Below are positions 1 to 11,774 of a DNA stretch of 64,000 nt, piece after piece (positions within the stretch are counted from its first letter, which is position 1; every line of letters begins with the position of its first letter). Made by a program: the position numbers and the translations under genes. This DNA is from Halomonas sp. (GTDB lineage: Bacteria; Pseudomonadota; Gammaproteobacteria; Pseudomonadales; Halomonadaceae): the NCBI GenBank assembly GCA_018401555.1, contig JAGYKP010000081.1:124001-188000 (forward strand). The letters run 5' to 3'. The notes under the pieces were generated by a model. The model was not told where the DNA came from. It was given only the letters and a program-made list of their open reading frames with translations, and did not search any database.

Positions 1-1506
<1,506 letters not shown>

Positions 1507-1511
1507 TGTCG

Positions 1512-1527
1512 TGTTTCACGTGAAACA
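1512..1527. promoter_or_regulatory. parS: parS centromere site 1 (ParB binding)
   Basis: TGTTTCACGTGAAACA is a perfect 16-bp palindrome identical to the canonical bacterial chromosomal parS. It lies 6 bases after the gyrB stop. ParB loads here and spreads to organise origin segregation and SMC loading. Confidence 0.9.
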
Positions 1528-1533
1528 CTTTTG

Positions 1534-1589
1534 AGCGCCAAGCGCCAAGCGCCAAGCGCCAAGCGCCAAGCGCCAAGCGCCAAGCGCCA
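1534..1589. repeat. Eight tandem copies of a 7-bp unit
   Basis: AGCGCCA is repeated eight times without a mismatch, followed directly by the terminator hairpin. The array lies between the parS site and the terminator. Such an array can change copy number by polymerase slippage. No function is apparent. Confidence 0.9.
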
Positions 1590-1592
1590 AGT

Positions 1593-1629
1593 AAAACCCC
1601 GCAACGCGAATACGCTTGCGGGGTTTTTT
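1593..1629 (+). terminator. Rho-independent terminator after gyrB, probably bidirectional
   Basis: A 12-bp perfect stem (AAAACCCCGCAA with TTGCGGGGTTTT) and an 11-base loop end in TTTTTT on the plus strand. The A-run on the left side would serve the minus-strand gmhB transcript as well, so it can work in both directions between these convergent genes. Confidence 0.85.
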
Positions 1630-1688
1630 GCTTCATCGGGAAAGGCAATGAATTGGATAAGTTCATGCCGATGTATGCATTCCCGGTT

Positions 1689-2273
1689 TTACCTTTCAGC
1701 TTCGAGTTGCTGCCTAGCCATTAACCAGTCGGCGAACTCGGTCAGGTCCTCGAAAACGCGGGTCTCGCTATCTGTCGCCACCAGTTCCGGATGCTTGGCG
1801 AGCGTCCTTTTCCCCTTGCCACTGCGTACCAGCACCGGCCGGCAGCCCATGGCGTTGCCCGCCTGCAGGTCCCGCAGGCTATCACCTACCATCCAGCTCC
1901 CCGTCAGGCGCTGCATGCCGAGGGCCGTACGAATCTGCTCGAGCAGGCCAGGGAGGGGCTTGCGGCAACTGCAGCCGTCGTCAGGGCCATGCGGGCACCA
2001 GGCGATATGGGCGATCTCGCCACCCTCCTCCTTGACCAGCCGGCACAGTTCGGCATGCATCTCTGCCAGGGTGGCCTCGGAATAGTAGCCGCGGGAAATG
2101 CCCGACTGGTTGGTGGCTACTGCCACTGTCCAGCCGGCCTGGCTCAACCGGGCGATGGCCTCGATGGCACCGGGGTAGGGGATCCACTCCGCCAGGGACT
2201 TTACATAGTCGTCGGAGTCCTGGTTGATCACACCGTCGCGGTCGAGGATCACCAGGCGGTCGGGGGAGGTCAT
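1689..2273 (-). CDS. gmhB: D-glycero-beta-D-manno-heptose-1,7-bisphosphate 7-phosphatase
   Basis: This HAD-superfamily phosphatase removes the 7-phosphate from heptose bisphosphate in cytoplasmic ADP-heptose synthesis for the LPS inner core. The catalytic DxD (D11, D13 in ILDRDGVIN) opens the protein. NQSG lies near residue 55, and the GmhB-specific zinc loop has C93, H95, C101 and C103 (CPHGPDDGCSC). The late HAD motif GDS is at about 130. At 194 residues it is full length. It sits between parS sites, with hldD and hldE (the other ADP-heptose genes) within 22 kb. It is transcribed leftward from the parS-rich intergenic region shared with the glyS terminator. Confidence 0.95.
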   Translation of the reverse strand: MTSPDRLVILDRDGVINQDSDDYVKSLAEWIPYPGAIEAIARLSQAGWTVAVATNQSGISRGYYSEATLAEMHAELCRLVKEEGGEIAHIAWCPHGPDDGCSCRKPLPGLLEQIRTALGMQRLTGSWMVGDSLRDLQAGNAMGCRPVLVRSGKGKRTLAKHPELVATDSETRVFEDLTEFADWLMARQQLEAER

Positions 2274-2311
2274 GGTTTCGGTCCTTGTCGCAAATGATTG
2301 CCGGAACGCAG

Positions 2312-2327
2312 TGTTTCACGTGGAACA
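2312..2327. promoter_or_regulatory. parS: parS site 2
   Basis: TGTTTCACGTGGAACA differs from the canonical parS at one position of one half-site. It lies upstream of gmhB. Confidence 0.82.
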
Positions 2328-2333
2328 TTGGCT

Positions 2334-2358
2334 GCCAAGGAGCAAGGAGCAAGGAGCA
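2334..2358. repeat. Short 7-bp tandem repeat (about 3 units)
   Basis: Units of the form AGCAAGG (first copy GCCAAGG) are repeated head to tail between parS sites 2 and 3. They resemble, but are not identical to, the heptamer array after gyrB. Confidence 0.6.
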
Positions 2359-2411
2359 GTGGATGCGGATCTATCCTGTCTGCTGCGATTTTCCTGGGGG
2401 TAGGGCTGTGA

Positions 2412-2427
2412 TGTTCCACGTGAAACA
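2412..2427. promoter_or_regulatory. parS: parS site 3
   Basis: TGTTCCACGTGAAACA is a one-mismatch palindrome of the parS type. It is 100 bp from site 2. Confidence 0.83.
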
Positions 2428-2465
2428 TCAGAGGGCAACAACGACCGTGTGTCTGAACGGTGCCA

Positions 2466-2481
2466 TGTTTCATGTGAAACA
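2466..2481. promoter_or_regulatory. parS: parS site 4 (variant)
   Basis: TGTTTCATGTGAAACA keeps both TGTTTCA/TGAAACA arms but carries a central C-to-T change that breaks the CACGTG core. It may be a weaker ParB site. Confidence 0.65.
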
Positions 2482-2494
2482 CCACCGCCGGGCA

Positions 2495-2527
2495 TGAAAA
2501 AGGCCGGCAGCATGTGCTGCCGGCCTT
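2495..2527 (-). terminator. Rho-independent terminator after glyS
   Basis: A perfect 13-bp stem (AAGGCCGGCAGCA and its complement) with a 2-base loop is followed, on the minus strand, by a run of T. It lies about 28 bases past the glyS stop. Confidence 0.88.
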
Positions 2528-2554
2528 GGCCTCGGTGATATTGCCCAGTGACTT

Positions 2555-4621
2555 CTACTGTTGAAGTTGGGCGATATCGGCCACCTCCAGGAACAACCCA
2601 CGCAGGTCGGCCAGCAGGGCGAGGCGGTTGCTGCGCACGTCCTGGTCGTCGGTCATGACCATGACCTGGTCGAAGAAGGCGTCTACCGGCTCACGCAGGC
2701 CGGCCAGGGCGTCCAGCGCTTCCTGGTAGCGAGCCTCACCGAGCAGCGGCGTGACGCTGCTGCGCAGGCTGTTTACCGCGTCATGCAGTGACGTCTCGGC
2801 AGCATCCTGGAGCAGGGAGGCATCCACGGCGCTGCCCACCTCATCTGCCTGCTTGGCGAGGATGTTGGAGACACGCTTGTTGGCGGCGGCGAGGGCGGCG
2901 GCCTCCTCGCGGCCGGTGAAGGCGTGTACCGCGCGCAGGCGACGGGCGAAATCCAGCGGGCGCGTTACCGGGCGAGCACGCACCGCCAGGTAGGCCTCGG
3001 TAGAGATCCCCTCGTCATGCCCCCAGGCGCGGAAGCGGTCGAGCATGTAGTCCAGCACCTCATCCACCAGCTTCTCGGCGTAGGGAAGCTCCTGGTGCTG
3101 AGCCGCGGCCAGGTCGAGCAATTCACGCAGGTCGAGGTCGAGCTCACCCTTGATCAGGATGTTGAGCACACCGATGGCGGCACGCCGCAGCGCGAAGGGG
3201 TCCTTGGTGCCGGTGGGGCGGGCGCCGATACCGAAGATCCCGGTCAGGGTGTCGAGGCGGTCGGCGAGGGCCAGCGCCTGGCCGGTACGGCTCTGCGGAA
3301 TGGCATCGCTGGCGAAGCGCGGCAGGTACTGCTCCTCCATGGCCTGGGCGACCTCGGTGGGCTCGCCATCCTGAGAGGCATAGTAGCGCCCCATGGTGCC
3401 CTGCAGCTCGGGGAACTCGAGGACCATCTCGGTGACCAGGTCGCACTTCGCCAGTTCGGCGGCGCGGCGTGCATGGCTGGCCTCGCCGCCGATCTGGCCG
3501 GCGATGAAGGCAGCCACGGCGGCGGTACGGTGCGCCTTGTCGGCGAGGGTGCCGAGCTGCTTCTGGAAGACCACGCCTGCGAGCTCATCAATGCGTGAGG
3601 CCAGGCTGCGCTTGCGATCGGTGTCGTAGAAGAAGACGGCATCGGCCAGGCGCGGGCGGATCACCTTCTCGTTGCCTTCGATGACCCGCGAAGGGTCGCT
3701 GCTGTCGATATTGGAGATGGTGATGAACAGCGGCTTGAGGCGGCCCTCGTCGTCGAGCAGGTGGAAGTATTTCTGGTTCGCCTTCATCGACGAGATCAGG
3801 CACTCGGCGGGCACCTCGAGGAAGCGTTCGTCGAAGCTGCCGGTGAGTGCCACCGGCCACTCCACCAGGCCGCTGACCTCGACCAGCAGTGCCTCGTCGA
3901 TCACCGCGCTGGCTTCCTGGACCTCGGCCTCGGAGAGCACCTGCTCGCGGATGCGCTCGCGGCGCACCTCGCGGTCGGCCAGCACCCAGGCCTGCTCCAG
4001 GCTGGCGAGGTAGTCGTCGGCATGGGCCAGCTCGATGGTCTCGGGAGCATGGAAACGATGGCCGTAGGTGGTGCGACCGGCCGCGAGGCCCAGCGCCTCG
4101 GCATCGATGATCTGGTTGCCGTAGAGCACGACCAGCCAGTGTACCGGGCGGGAAAACTCCACCCGCGAGGCGCCCCAGCGCATGTTCTTGGGGACCGGCA
4201 GGGAATCGATGGCCTTCTGCAGGATGGCCGGCAGCAGGGCGGCGATGCTCTCGCCCTGCTGCTGTTCACGGTAACCGAGCCAGGTGCCCTTGTCGGTTTC
4301 CAGGTGGATCAGCTGGTCCACGCCGACGCCGCAGGAGCGGGCGAAGCCTTCGGCGGCCTTGGTGGGCTGGCCGTCCTTGAAGGCGGCCGCCAGTGCCGGG
4401 CCACGCTTCTCCACCTCGCGATCGGGCTGCTTGTCGGCCAGCGCCTCGATGCGCACCGCCAGGCGGCGGGGGGTGGCGTAGGCATGCACCTCGCCATGGG
4501 CGACATCGGCATCACGCAGACCGCGATGCAGGCCCTCGGCCAGGGCGTCGGAGAGGGTGTCGATGGCGTTCGGGGGAAGTTCCTCGACGCCCAGTTCAAC
4601 CAGTAGGGTATTGGCAGCCAT
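2555..4621 (-). CDS. glyS: Glycine--tRNA ligase beta subunit
   Basis: This is the beta chain of the alpha2beta2 glycyl-tRNA synthetase; it recognises tRNA-Gly in the cytoplasm. The N-terminal LLVELGVEELPPNA motif is typical of the family, and the 688-residue length matches (about 689 in E. coli). I chose the ATG at 4621 over an in-frame TTG two codons earlier. ATG gives the family-like N-terminus and sits 10 bases after a GGAG. It starts just after the glyQ stop, so the two subunits are translated from one message, probably coupled. The frame is intact. Confidence 0.96.
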   Translation of the reverse strand: MAANTLLVELGVEELPPNAIDTLSDALAEGLHRGLRDADVAHGEVHAYATPRRLAVRIEALADKQPDREVEKRGPALAAAFKDGQPTKAAEGFARSCGVGVDQLIHLETDKGTWLGYREQQQGESIAALLPAILQKAIDSLPVPKNMRWGASRVEFSRPVHWLVVLYGNQIIDAEALGLAAGRTTYGHRFHAPETIELAHADDYLASLEQAWVLADREVRRERIREQVLSEAEVQEASAVIDEALLVEVSGLVEWPVALTGSFDERFLEVPAECLISSMKANQKYFHLLDDEGRLKPLFITISNIDSSDPSRVIEGNEKVIRPRLADAVFFYDTDRKRSLASRIDELAGVVFQKQLGTLADKAHRTAAVAAFIAGQIGGEASHARRAAELAKCDLVTEMVLEFPELQGTMGRYYASQDGEPTEVAQAMEEQYLPRFASDAIPQSRTGQALALADRLDTLTGIFGIGARPTGTKDPFALRRAAIGVLNILIKGELDLDLRELLDLAAAQHQELPYAEKLVDEVLDYMLDRFRAWGHDEGISTEAYLAVRARPVTRPLDFARRLRAVHAFTGREEAAALAAANKRVSNILAKQADEVGSAVDASLLQDAAETSLHDAVNSLRSSVTPLLGEARYQEALDALAGLREPVDAFFDQVMVMTDDQDVRSNRLALLADLRGLFLEVADIAQLQQ

Positions 4622-4623
4622 GC

Positions 4624-5598
<975 letters not shown>

Positions 5599-5698
5599 TG
5601 GGAAAAGCACCGTTGGCCATGAATTCACAGGGCGTCAAGTATACAATCACCGGAAGATCGGTTATAGGCGCACGCCCCGAGACAGAGGATTCTCATCC

Positions 5699-6655
5699 AT
5701 GATCGTAGTGACAGGCGGGGCCGGCTTCATCGGCTCGAATCTGGTCAAGGCACTCAATCAGCGCGGCCACCAGGACGTGATGGTGGTCGACGACCTGCGC
5801 GACGGAACCAAGTTCGTCAACCTGGCCGACTGCACCCTCGGCGACTACCTGGACAAGGACGACTTCCGCCGCCGGGTGGAGGCCGAGCTGCGCGGTGAGC
5901 ACTCGCAGTTGCCGAAGATCGAGGCGATCTTCCATGAGGGGGCCTGCTCGGATACCACCGAGTGGGATGGCCGCTTCATGCTCGACAACAACTTCGAGTA
6001 CTCCAAGGTGCTGCTGCACTTCTGCCAGCAGCGCGGCATTCCCTTCCTCTACGCCTCCTCGGCGGCCACCTACGGCGGCAGCGAGGTGTTCATGGAGGCC
6101 CCGGAGCACGAGAAGCCGCTCAACGTCTACGGCTACTCCAAGCTGCTGTTCGACCAGTACGTGCGTGCCCACCGTGATGCGTTACGCAGCCAGGTAGTGG
6201 GCTTCCGTTACTTCAACGTCTACGGCCCCCGGGAGCAGCACAAGGGCAAGATGGCCAGTGTTGCCTATCACCACCATACCCAGATCAGCGCCGGCCAGGA
6301 CGTCAAGCTGTTCGGTGCCTGGGACGGTTACCAGGCGGGCATGCAGAGCCGTGACTTCGTCTACGTGGGAGATGTGGTGGACGTGAACCTCTGGTTCCTC
6401 GACCACCCCGAAGAGTCCGGCATCTTCAACCTGGGCAGCGGGCGCGCCGAGCCCTTCAAGGCCATCGGAGAGGCGGTGATCGATTACTACGGCCGAGGGG
6501 CCATCGAGTACATCGACTTTCCCGAAGAGCTGAAGGGGCGCTACCAGAGCTACACCCGGGCCGATATCTCGCGACTGCGCGAGGCCGGTTATGACCGCGA
6601 ATTCCGCACCGTGGCCGAGGGTGTGCGCGAATACCTGGAGTGGCTGAATGGTTGA
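5699..6655 (+). CDS. hldD: ADP-L-glycero-D-manno-heptose 6-epimerase
   Basis: This short-chain dehydrogenase-type epimerase makes ADP-L-glycero-D-manno-heptose, the donor for LPS inner-core heptoses. The Rossmann NADP-binding motif GGAGFIG is at residues 6-12 and the catalytic YxxxK is Y144/K148. [12 protein letters not shown] and the later [11 protein letters not shown] are HldD signatures. It is full length at 318 residues. A GAGG ribosome site precedes the ATG. It overlaps waaF by 8 bases, so the two are one transcription unit, divergent from glyQ. Confidence 0.96.
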   Translation: MIVVTGGAGFIGSNLVKALNQRGHQDVMVVDDLRDGTKFVNLADCTLGDYLDKDDFRRRVEAELRGEHSQLPKIEAIFHEGACSDTTEWDGRFMLDNNFEYSKVLLHFCQQRGIPFLYASSAATYGGSEVFMEAPEHEKPLNVYGYSKLLFDQYVRAHRDALRSQVVGFRYFNVYGPREQHKGKMASVAYHHHTQISAGQDVKLFGAWDGYQAGMQSRDFVYVGDVVDVNLWFLDHPEESGIFNLGSGRAEPFKAIGEAVIDYYGRGAIEYIDFPEELKGRYQSYTRADISRLREAGYDREFRTVAEGVREYLEWLNG

Positions 6656-7703
6656 TTCGGCCGCGCAGGGCGAGGAAGGCGGTGAGCGCATCCTGGTGGT
6701 CGGCCCCTCCTGGGTCGGCGACATGGTGATGGCCCAGAGCCTGTTGATGACGCTGCGCGCTCGCCATCCCGGCTGCACCCTCGCGGTGATGGCGCCGGGC
6801 TGGTCGCTGCCGATCCTCGAGCGTATGCCCGAGGTGGACGAGGCGATCGCCCTGGACGTCGCCCATGGCCAGTTTGGCTGGTCCGTCCGCCGTGAGGTGG
6901 CGCGTGGGCTGCGTGGTCGCTTCGACCGGGCCATCGTGCTGCCGCGCTCCTGGAAGTCGGCGCTGGTGCCCTTCCTGGCGGGCATTCCCCATCGCGTCGG
7001 CTTTCACGGTGAGCAGCGCTTCGGGCTGCTCAATGAGCGTCGCCGTCTCGACAAAAGCGTGCTCGACCAGACGGTGAAGCGTTTCGTCTCCCTGGGGCTG
7101 GCCGCCGATGAGGCGGCCACGGGCAGCTTCGCGATACCCCAGCCCCGGCTGGAGGTGGATGCGGCCAACCAGGTCGACCTGCGCGAGCGACTGGGCCTCT
7201 CCTCGGGCCCGGTCATCGGCATGATGCCCGGGGCCGAGTACGGCCCCGCCAAGCAGTGGCCGCTGGAACACTTCCGTGCCCTGGCCGAGCGCCTGGTGGC
7301 CGACGGGTTCGAAGTGCGCGTACTGGGTGGGCCCAAGGACGTCGAGGCCGGAGATGCCATTGCCGAGGGCCTGGAGGGCGCCCATAACCTGTGCGGCAAG
7401 ACTCGGCTGGCCGATGCCGTGGACCTGCTGGCCGACTGCGAGCAGGTAGTCACCAACGACTCGGGCCTGATGCATGTGGCGGCGGCGGTGGGGATCCGGG
7501 TGCAGGCGATCTACGGCTCCTCCTCGCCGGCCTACACGCCGCCGCTGACCGACAACGCCGAGATCCACTACCTGGCCGTGGAGTGCTCGCCCTGCTTCGA
7601 GCGCGTCTGCCCACTGGGCCATACCCGCTGCCTGACGGAAATTTCCCCGCAGCACCTGCTCCAGGCGATTCTCGCGGGGGGTGCGACCATCGCCAAGGCC
7701 TGA
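6648..7703 (+). CDS. waaF: ADP-heptose:LPS heptosyltransferase II (GT9)
   Basis: This enzyme transfers the second L,D-heptose to the LPS inner core at the cytoplasmic face. It shows the N-terminal [14 protein letters not shown] motif typical of Waa[13 protein letters not shown] in the middle (sugar-nucleotide site), and [13 protein letters not shown] with the [12 protein letters not shown] tail. Its 351 residues are normal for the family. Its start lies within the last codons of hldD, suggesting translational coupling. It converges on the sulfatase-fold gene with a 6-base gap and no clear terminator. Confidence 0.95.
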   Translation: MVDSAAQGEEGGERILVVGPSWVGDMVMAQSLLMTLRARHPGCTLAVMAPGWSLPILERMPEVDEAIALDVAHGQFGWSVRREVARGLRGRFDRAIVLPRSWKSALVPFLAGIPHRVGFHGEQRFGLLNERRRLDKSVLDQTVKRFVSLGLAADEAATGSFAIPQPRLEVDAANQVDLRERLGLSSGPVIGMMPGAEYGPAKQWPLEHFRALAERLVADGFEVRVLGGPKDVEAGDAIAEGLEGAHNLCGKTRLADAVDLLADCEQVVTNDSGLMHVAAAVGIRVQAIYGSSSPAYTPPLTDNAEIHYLAVECSPCFERVCPLGHTRCLTEISPQHLLQAILAGGATIAKA

Positions 7704-7709
7704 GGCCGG

Positions 7710-9397
7710 CTACTGCATGACCGGGGTCGTTTCGTCGGCCCCATTACCGGGTGCCTCCAGGACCTGCCGCGGGGCGGCCTGTCCGTTCTCCTGCTGACTG
7801 CCATCGGGTACCAGGCCCTCCCACAGGCGCTGCTGCAGTGCCGTCTCCTCGTGCATGCGGGCCGACAGGTCGGCCAGGCCTTGCTGCTCCACCAGGGTCG
7901 GCTCCGCGGAGAGCAGGGAAGCCCCCAGACCCGCCCGGTGGCCCTCGATGGTGAAGCCCATGGCCTCCAGGATGGTAGGAAAGAGATCGATGCTGGCGGC
8001 CTCGCGTTGGGTGCGGGCACCGGCCTCGATACCCTCGCCCAGCAGCATGAAGGTATTGTCACGCTCGCCTGCGATCAGTTGCTCCCAGGCCGACACGCGC
8101 ATCGTCAGGTGGTCGCTGGCGATCACGACCAGAGTATTCTCGAGCAGCCCCTCGTGCTCGAGCCGGTCGATCAGGTCGAAGGCGAGCCAGGCCGAGCACT
8201 CCACCGAGTAGAGGATATCCTCGCCGTCGAACTCGCCCTGGCGCTTCAGGCAGGCCTGGGCCGGATAGCCGTTGGGTGCGTGACCGGTGATGCTCAGGTT
8301 GATCACGCCCCAGGGGCCCGCGTCTTCGGCTTCCAGGCGGCGAATCTCCTCGACGGTGAAGTCATAGAGGCTGTCATCAAAGAGCCCCCAGTCATTGACG
8401 TACCCGGGTCCTCCAGGCGCGGCTCGAGCTCCGCCCGGCCCATGACCTTATCGACCCCGTGGTCCTCGTAGAAGATGCCCTTGCCGGCAAACTCGGTGCT
8501 GGCCCCGCCCAGGAAGCTGAGTCGGTAGCCCTGTTCATCCAGTACATCACCCAGGCAGCGAATGCCGGGCACCACACGGCCCAGCGGCTCGAACTGGTTG
8601 TCGTGGAGCAGCCCCGCCGGCATCAGCGGGGTGCCGCACTGGCTGGCGATCATGCCGGCCATGGTCCAGCCGGTATTCTCCAGCTGGCGTACACCCTCGA
8701 AGACATGGCCGCGCCGACCCAGGGCATCGAGGAAGGCATAGGCATCCCCGAAGCGCTCGCGATCGGCATAGGTGCGCTCGATGCTCTCCAGGTAGAGCAG
8801 CAGCAGGTTGGGAGGGTCTGCCGGCGCCTGTTCGACCGTGGGGGCCACGTAGCGGCGGTCCAGCCAGGCCCCGTCATCGGTGACGATGGCCGCACTGCGT
8901 TGCCCCATGCTGTAGAACAGCGGGTTGCTGGCCACCAGCACCAGGGCCAGCAGGCGATCCGCGAGTCGCCAGCGGTGGTCGCGGCGCGCCAGCCAGGTGA
9001 AGGCAGCCAGCAGAGCCAGCATCGTCAGGGTATAGAGCACCGCCGCCAGCAAGCGGCCGCTGCCGCCGTGCTCGGCGATGCCGGCCTGCAGGTGGAAGAA
9101 GATCGCCCCGATCTCGACGATGCCGAAGCTCTCGGCCAGATAGACGTAGACGCCCCACAGGCAGAGTGGTACCAGAGACCAGGGCCAGACCCTGACTGGT
9201 GGCCTGGGACTCGCCGGCTCGCCCCAGCGCAGCAGCCAGCCCAGGCCCAGCCAGGCACCGGCGATGGGCACCAGGCTCCATACCGGCAGCACCGCCACGG
9301 TGACGATGGCGTAGCCAAGGCAGAGCCCGATCACTAGCAGGGCCCACCAGCGGGGATGTTTGAGCCTGTTCGGGTTTGTGTGGAATTGCATGAGCAT
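7710..9397 (-). CDS. Membrane-anchored sulfatase-fold phosphotransferase (frameshifted)
   Basis: It belongs to the alkaline-phosphatase/sulfatase superfamily that includes phosphoglycerol and phosphoethanolamine transferases modifying envelope glycans. The N-terminal half has about five hydrophobic segments (first ~200 residues), then a periplasmic domain beginning NLLLLYLESIERTY, with ENTGWTMAG, where the nucleophile is expected. The second half carries ASDHLTMR, a typical metal-binding DH motif. The two halves are in different frames and join near 8395-8410, so one base is lost there, probably a sequence error. The exact substrate is not evident. MdoB/OpgB-like or LPS-core modification both fit the neighbourhood. 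Confidence 0.75.
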
Positions 9398-10051
9398 CTT
9401 CGATAAAAAAATGGGTTGCGGTCATCGTTGCTGCATCCACCAGCATCGTCTGGGAGACTAGAGGGCTGCATATGCCTTAATGCACGTACAGAATATAGCA
9501 TTGGCATTAGGGTTGGCGATGACTATTATAGCGCTACACCATTAGATTGTGCGTGGTGAGTACAGGTAAATCATTCTTATTATGAGAGGCATCTGATGGA
9601 ATAAGATAAATGCTAACGAGTTTTTATGTCACCCCGCGCTCTTTATCAATTTATCGAGTTAAATCAATGGATAAAAGGTGGAGTTCCATGGTTTGGTTTA
9701 TGCCCCATAAATAAAGTTCGCGATTTTCAACATTTAAATATAGCATTGTTTATAATATTCATGAATGTTGCTCAGAAATTCCTTATATTGGTAGAAAAGT
9801 GGGGGGTTAAAAAAGCAGTTATGTCAGGATTTTATCTCGGCAATAAGTTTGTAAATCTATAATTTTATCCAAAAATTCTTTTGAAAGGGGTGGATATCTT
9901 AACTTGAGATTTCAGTTAGGTGGTAGATATGTAAACCTGGGGTTGAGAAATAATTTAATTGACTTCGAGCCGTTGGTTAAAGCGGTTGGCCAATCTGTGA
10001 TAAACTATGTAGCGCCTTGTAACTTTATTTTTCATATGAGTAAGGTTAAGT
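9398..10051. other. AT-rich intergenic stretch, left edge of the low-GC island
   Basis: Base composition drops sharply at about 9,470. A 78-codon open frame (9626-9862) exists but has no ribosome site, no recognisable motif and no better support than chance in AT-rich DNA. I do not call it a gene. The segment may hold promoters for the sulfatase-fold gene (leftward) and the sulfotransferase (rightward). No clear sigma-70 pair was found. Confidence 0.6.
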
Positions 10052-10798
10052 ATGAGTATTATATTTGGTTTGGGTAGTGGACGTTGCGGAACCAAGACAT
10101 TGCAGTCACTAATAAATATGCAGCCTAATAGCGTGTGCTTCCATGAGGTTAACCCTTCATGTATGGCGTGGGAAGGTACGGAGCATGCAGTAATTTCAAT
10201 TTTAGATGATTTTACTAACGCCATTTATAAAGGGCCCTGTAGAAGAGGGTTGGCAGTAGATTTAAACTCGCCAGAGCGTGGAAAACCTTTGGAAAAGTAT
10301 ATTTCATCAGAAAAATTAGAAGTTGTGGGTGACGTGGCTAGCTATTATCTGCCATATGTAGAGACTATAATTGGAAGTAGCCAAGATGCTGTTTTTCCTT
10401 GTTTGGTTAGAGATAAAAATGAGGTTGTCAATAGCTTCATAAATAAGGTTAGAAGTAAGCGTGGTTTTTTTTATGATGTTTCTTGTTTTTTTAGAGGGAA
10501 GATTAATAGTAGAAATCACTGGTCGTCAAGCCCTAGGTATATAAAAGATTCTAAGTGGGATCGCCTCCATCCTGATATGGGAAAAAGCCTTTCATTGAGA
10601 GAGGCACTTTCTATGTATTATGATTATTACTATGAAGAGGTTGAAAGACTTTCAAGTATATACTCCAGTGTGAAGATGTATGATATAAGTGTATTTGATT
10701 CAGAAGAAAGGGTGAAGGATTTGCTCAAATTTTGTGGAATACAAAATCCAGTGGTTGATGTTGGGGTTCATGAGAATAAAGGCACAAAAAGTGGTTGA
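10052..10798 (+). CDS. Sulfotransferase-family protein
   Basis: It probably transfers sulfate from PAPS to a glycan. The N-terminus IIFGLGSGRCGTKTLQ (residues 3-18) matches the 5'-phosphosulfate-binding loop of sulfotransferases. RDKNEVVNSF (about 127-136) is placed like the 3'-phosphate-binding motif. It is 248 residues long with no signal peptide or membrane segment, so cytoplasmic. Codon use is AT-rich, unlike the flanking heptose genes, which points to horizontal acquisition. It lies next to a GT25 glycosyltransferase. A role in sulfating LPS core or capsule sugars is inference. Confidence 0.7.
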   Translation: MSIIFGLGSGRCGTKTLQSLINMQPNSVCFHEVNPSCMAWEGTEHAVISILDDFTNAIYKGPCRRGLAVDLNSPERGKPLEKYISSEKLEVVGDVASYYLPYVETIIGSSQDAVFPCLVRDKNEVVNSFINKVRSKRGFFYDVSCFFRGKINSRNHWSSSPRYIKDSKWDRLHPDMGKSLSLREALSMYYDYYYEEVERLSSIYSSVKMYDISVFDSEERVKDLLKFCGIQNPVVDVGVHENKGTKSG

Positions 10799-10995
10799 TG
10801 TGATGTCGCTTGGCGCAAGCTCCCTTCGAGAGGTTTCGGGATTTTAGGGTGGCTTCAGTTAGTGCGAGGTTTTTAAATATTTGGATTATTACAGGGGGGG
10901 GTGAGTATACAAATTAACTATTTTTGAAGTGTCGAGTGGTTTGCTGATTTAGTAGTAGCGCTAAGTTTATAAGGTGATTTATCATTGGGGGTTTT

Positions 10996-11727
10996 GTGAG
11001 AATTTTTGTTATTTCTAGAGCTTCAGATATTCAACGACGAAAAGCCGTTTCGTCTACTTTGGAAAATAGTCCGTATGCGTGGGGCTTTTTTGATGCATAT
11101 GAGGCAGGCACCATTCCTAAGTGGTTTGAAGCAGTATATGATGAAAAAAAGGCAAAAAAATACCGCTCATACCCATTGGTGCCAGGGGAAAAGGGATGTT
11201 TTTCTTCCCATATAGGTGTATGGCTGCGGTGTATTAACTTGGATGAGCCCGTTGTTGTGCTAGAAGATGATTTTACACTTCTCTCTGATTTTTATAACAA
11301 GATAAGCATCGTGGGCTCTTCGGACTTTGATTATGTAAAGCTGGAAAGAAGGAGCGGTGGGTATGATATTGATGAAAACCTCATGGTCAATACTAAGAAT
11401 CGATCTGGAGCTGTCGGCTATTATTTGTCTCCAGTAGGTGCTTTTAAGCTATTGTCCGGATTGAAAAGAGTGTACATGCCGGTTGACCATTACCTAGGAA
11501 TGCCATGGAAGCATGGCGTTGCTCCTATTGGTCTATCATGTCAAATAATAAATCATGAAGGTAAGTTTGACACTAATATCCAAGGCGATCGAAAGAATAT
11601 GGAGGATGCGTATAAAAACAAAAAGGTGGATAGACTTTTGAGAAAGGTTAGGAGGTATGCAGATGACTTTAGGTATCAGAGGTATATAAAGTTTGTGATG
11701 CGGCACATAAAATCTGGAGGCGATTGA
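10996..11727 (+). CDS. Glycosyltransferase family 25 (LPS biosynthesis) protein
   Basis: GT25 enzymes add galactose or glucose to lipooligosaccharide. The start is a GTG giving MRIFVISRA, and the family pattern follows: LVPGEKGCFSSHIGVW (residues ~61-76) and the metal-binding VVLEDDF (~86-92). The 243-residue length is usual. Like the sulfotransferase it is AT-rich, with about 200 bases between them that hold no gene. The right side runs into an IS30 remnant. It is probably a core-oligosaccharide side-branch enzyme acquired with the island. Confidence 0.8.
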   Translation: MRIFVISRASDIQRRKAVSSTLENSPYAWGFFDAYEAGTIPKWFEAVYDEKKAKKYRSYPLVPGEKGCFSSHIGVWLRCINLDEPVVVLEDDFTLLSDFYNKISIVGSSDFDYVKLERRSGGYDIDENLMVNTKNRSGAVGYYLSPVGAFKLLSGLKRVYMPVDHYLGMPWKHGVAPIGLSCQIINHEGKFDTNIQGDRKNMEDAYKNKKVDRLLRKVRRYADDFRYQRYIKFVMRHIKSGGD

Positions 11728-11774
11728 AATAATAAAAATTTCTATTTTTTATAGCGATTTAAATTTTAGGGTCG

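Noticed and set aside
1534-1589. CRISPR-like array after gyrB
   Set aside because: The unit is only 7 bp with no spacers, so it is a simple tandem repeat. No CRISPR array was seen anywhere in the window.
3761-4606. 281-codon frame antisense to glyS
   Set aside because: Shadow of a GC-rich coding gene; the opposite frame is full of recognised glyS motifs and this one has none.
9626-9862. 78-codon open frame in the AT-rich intergenic region
   Set aside because: No ribosome site, no motif, and stop-free stretches of this length are expected by chance. Another overlapping short frame is just as good.
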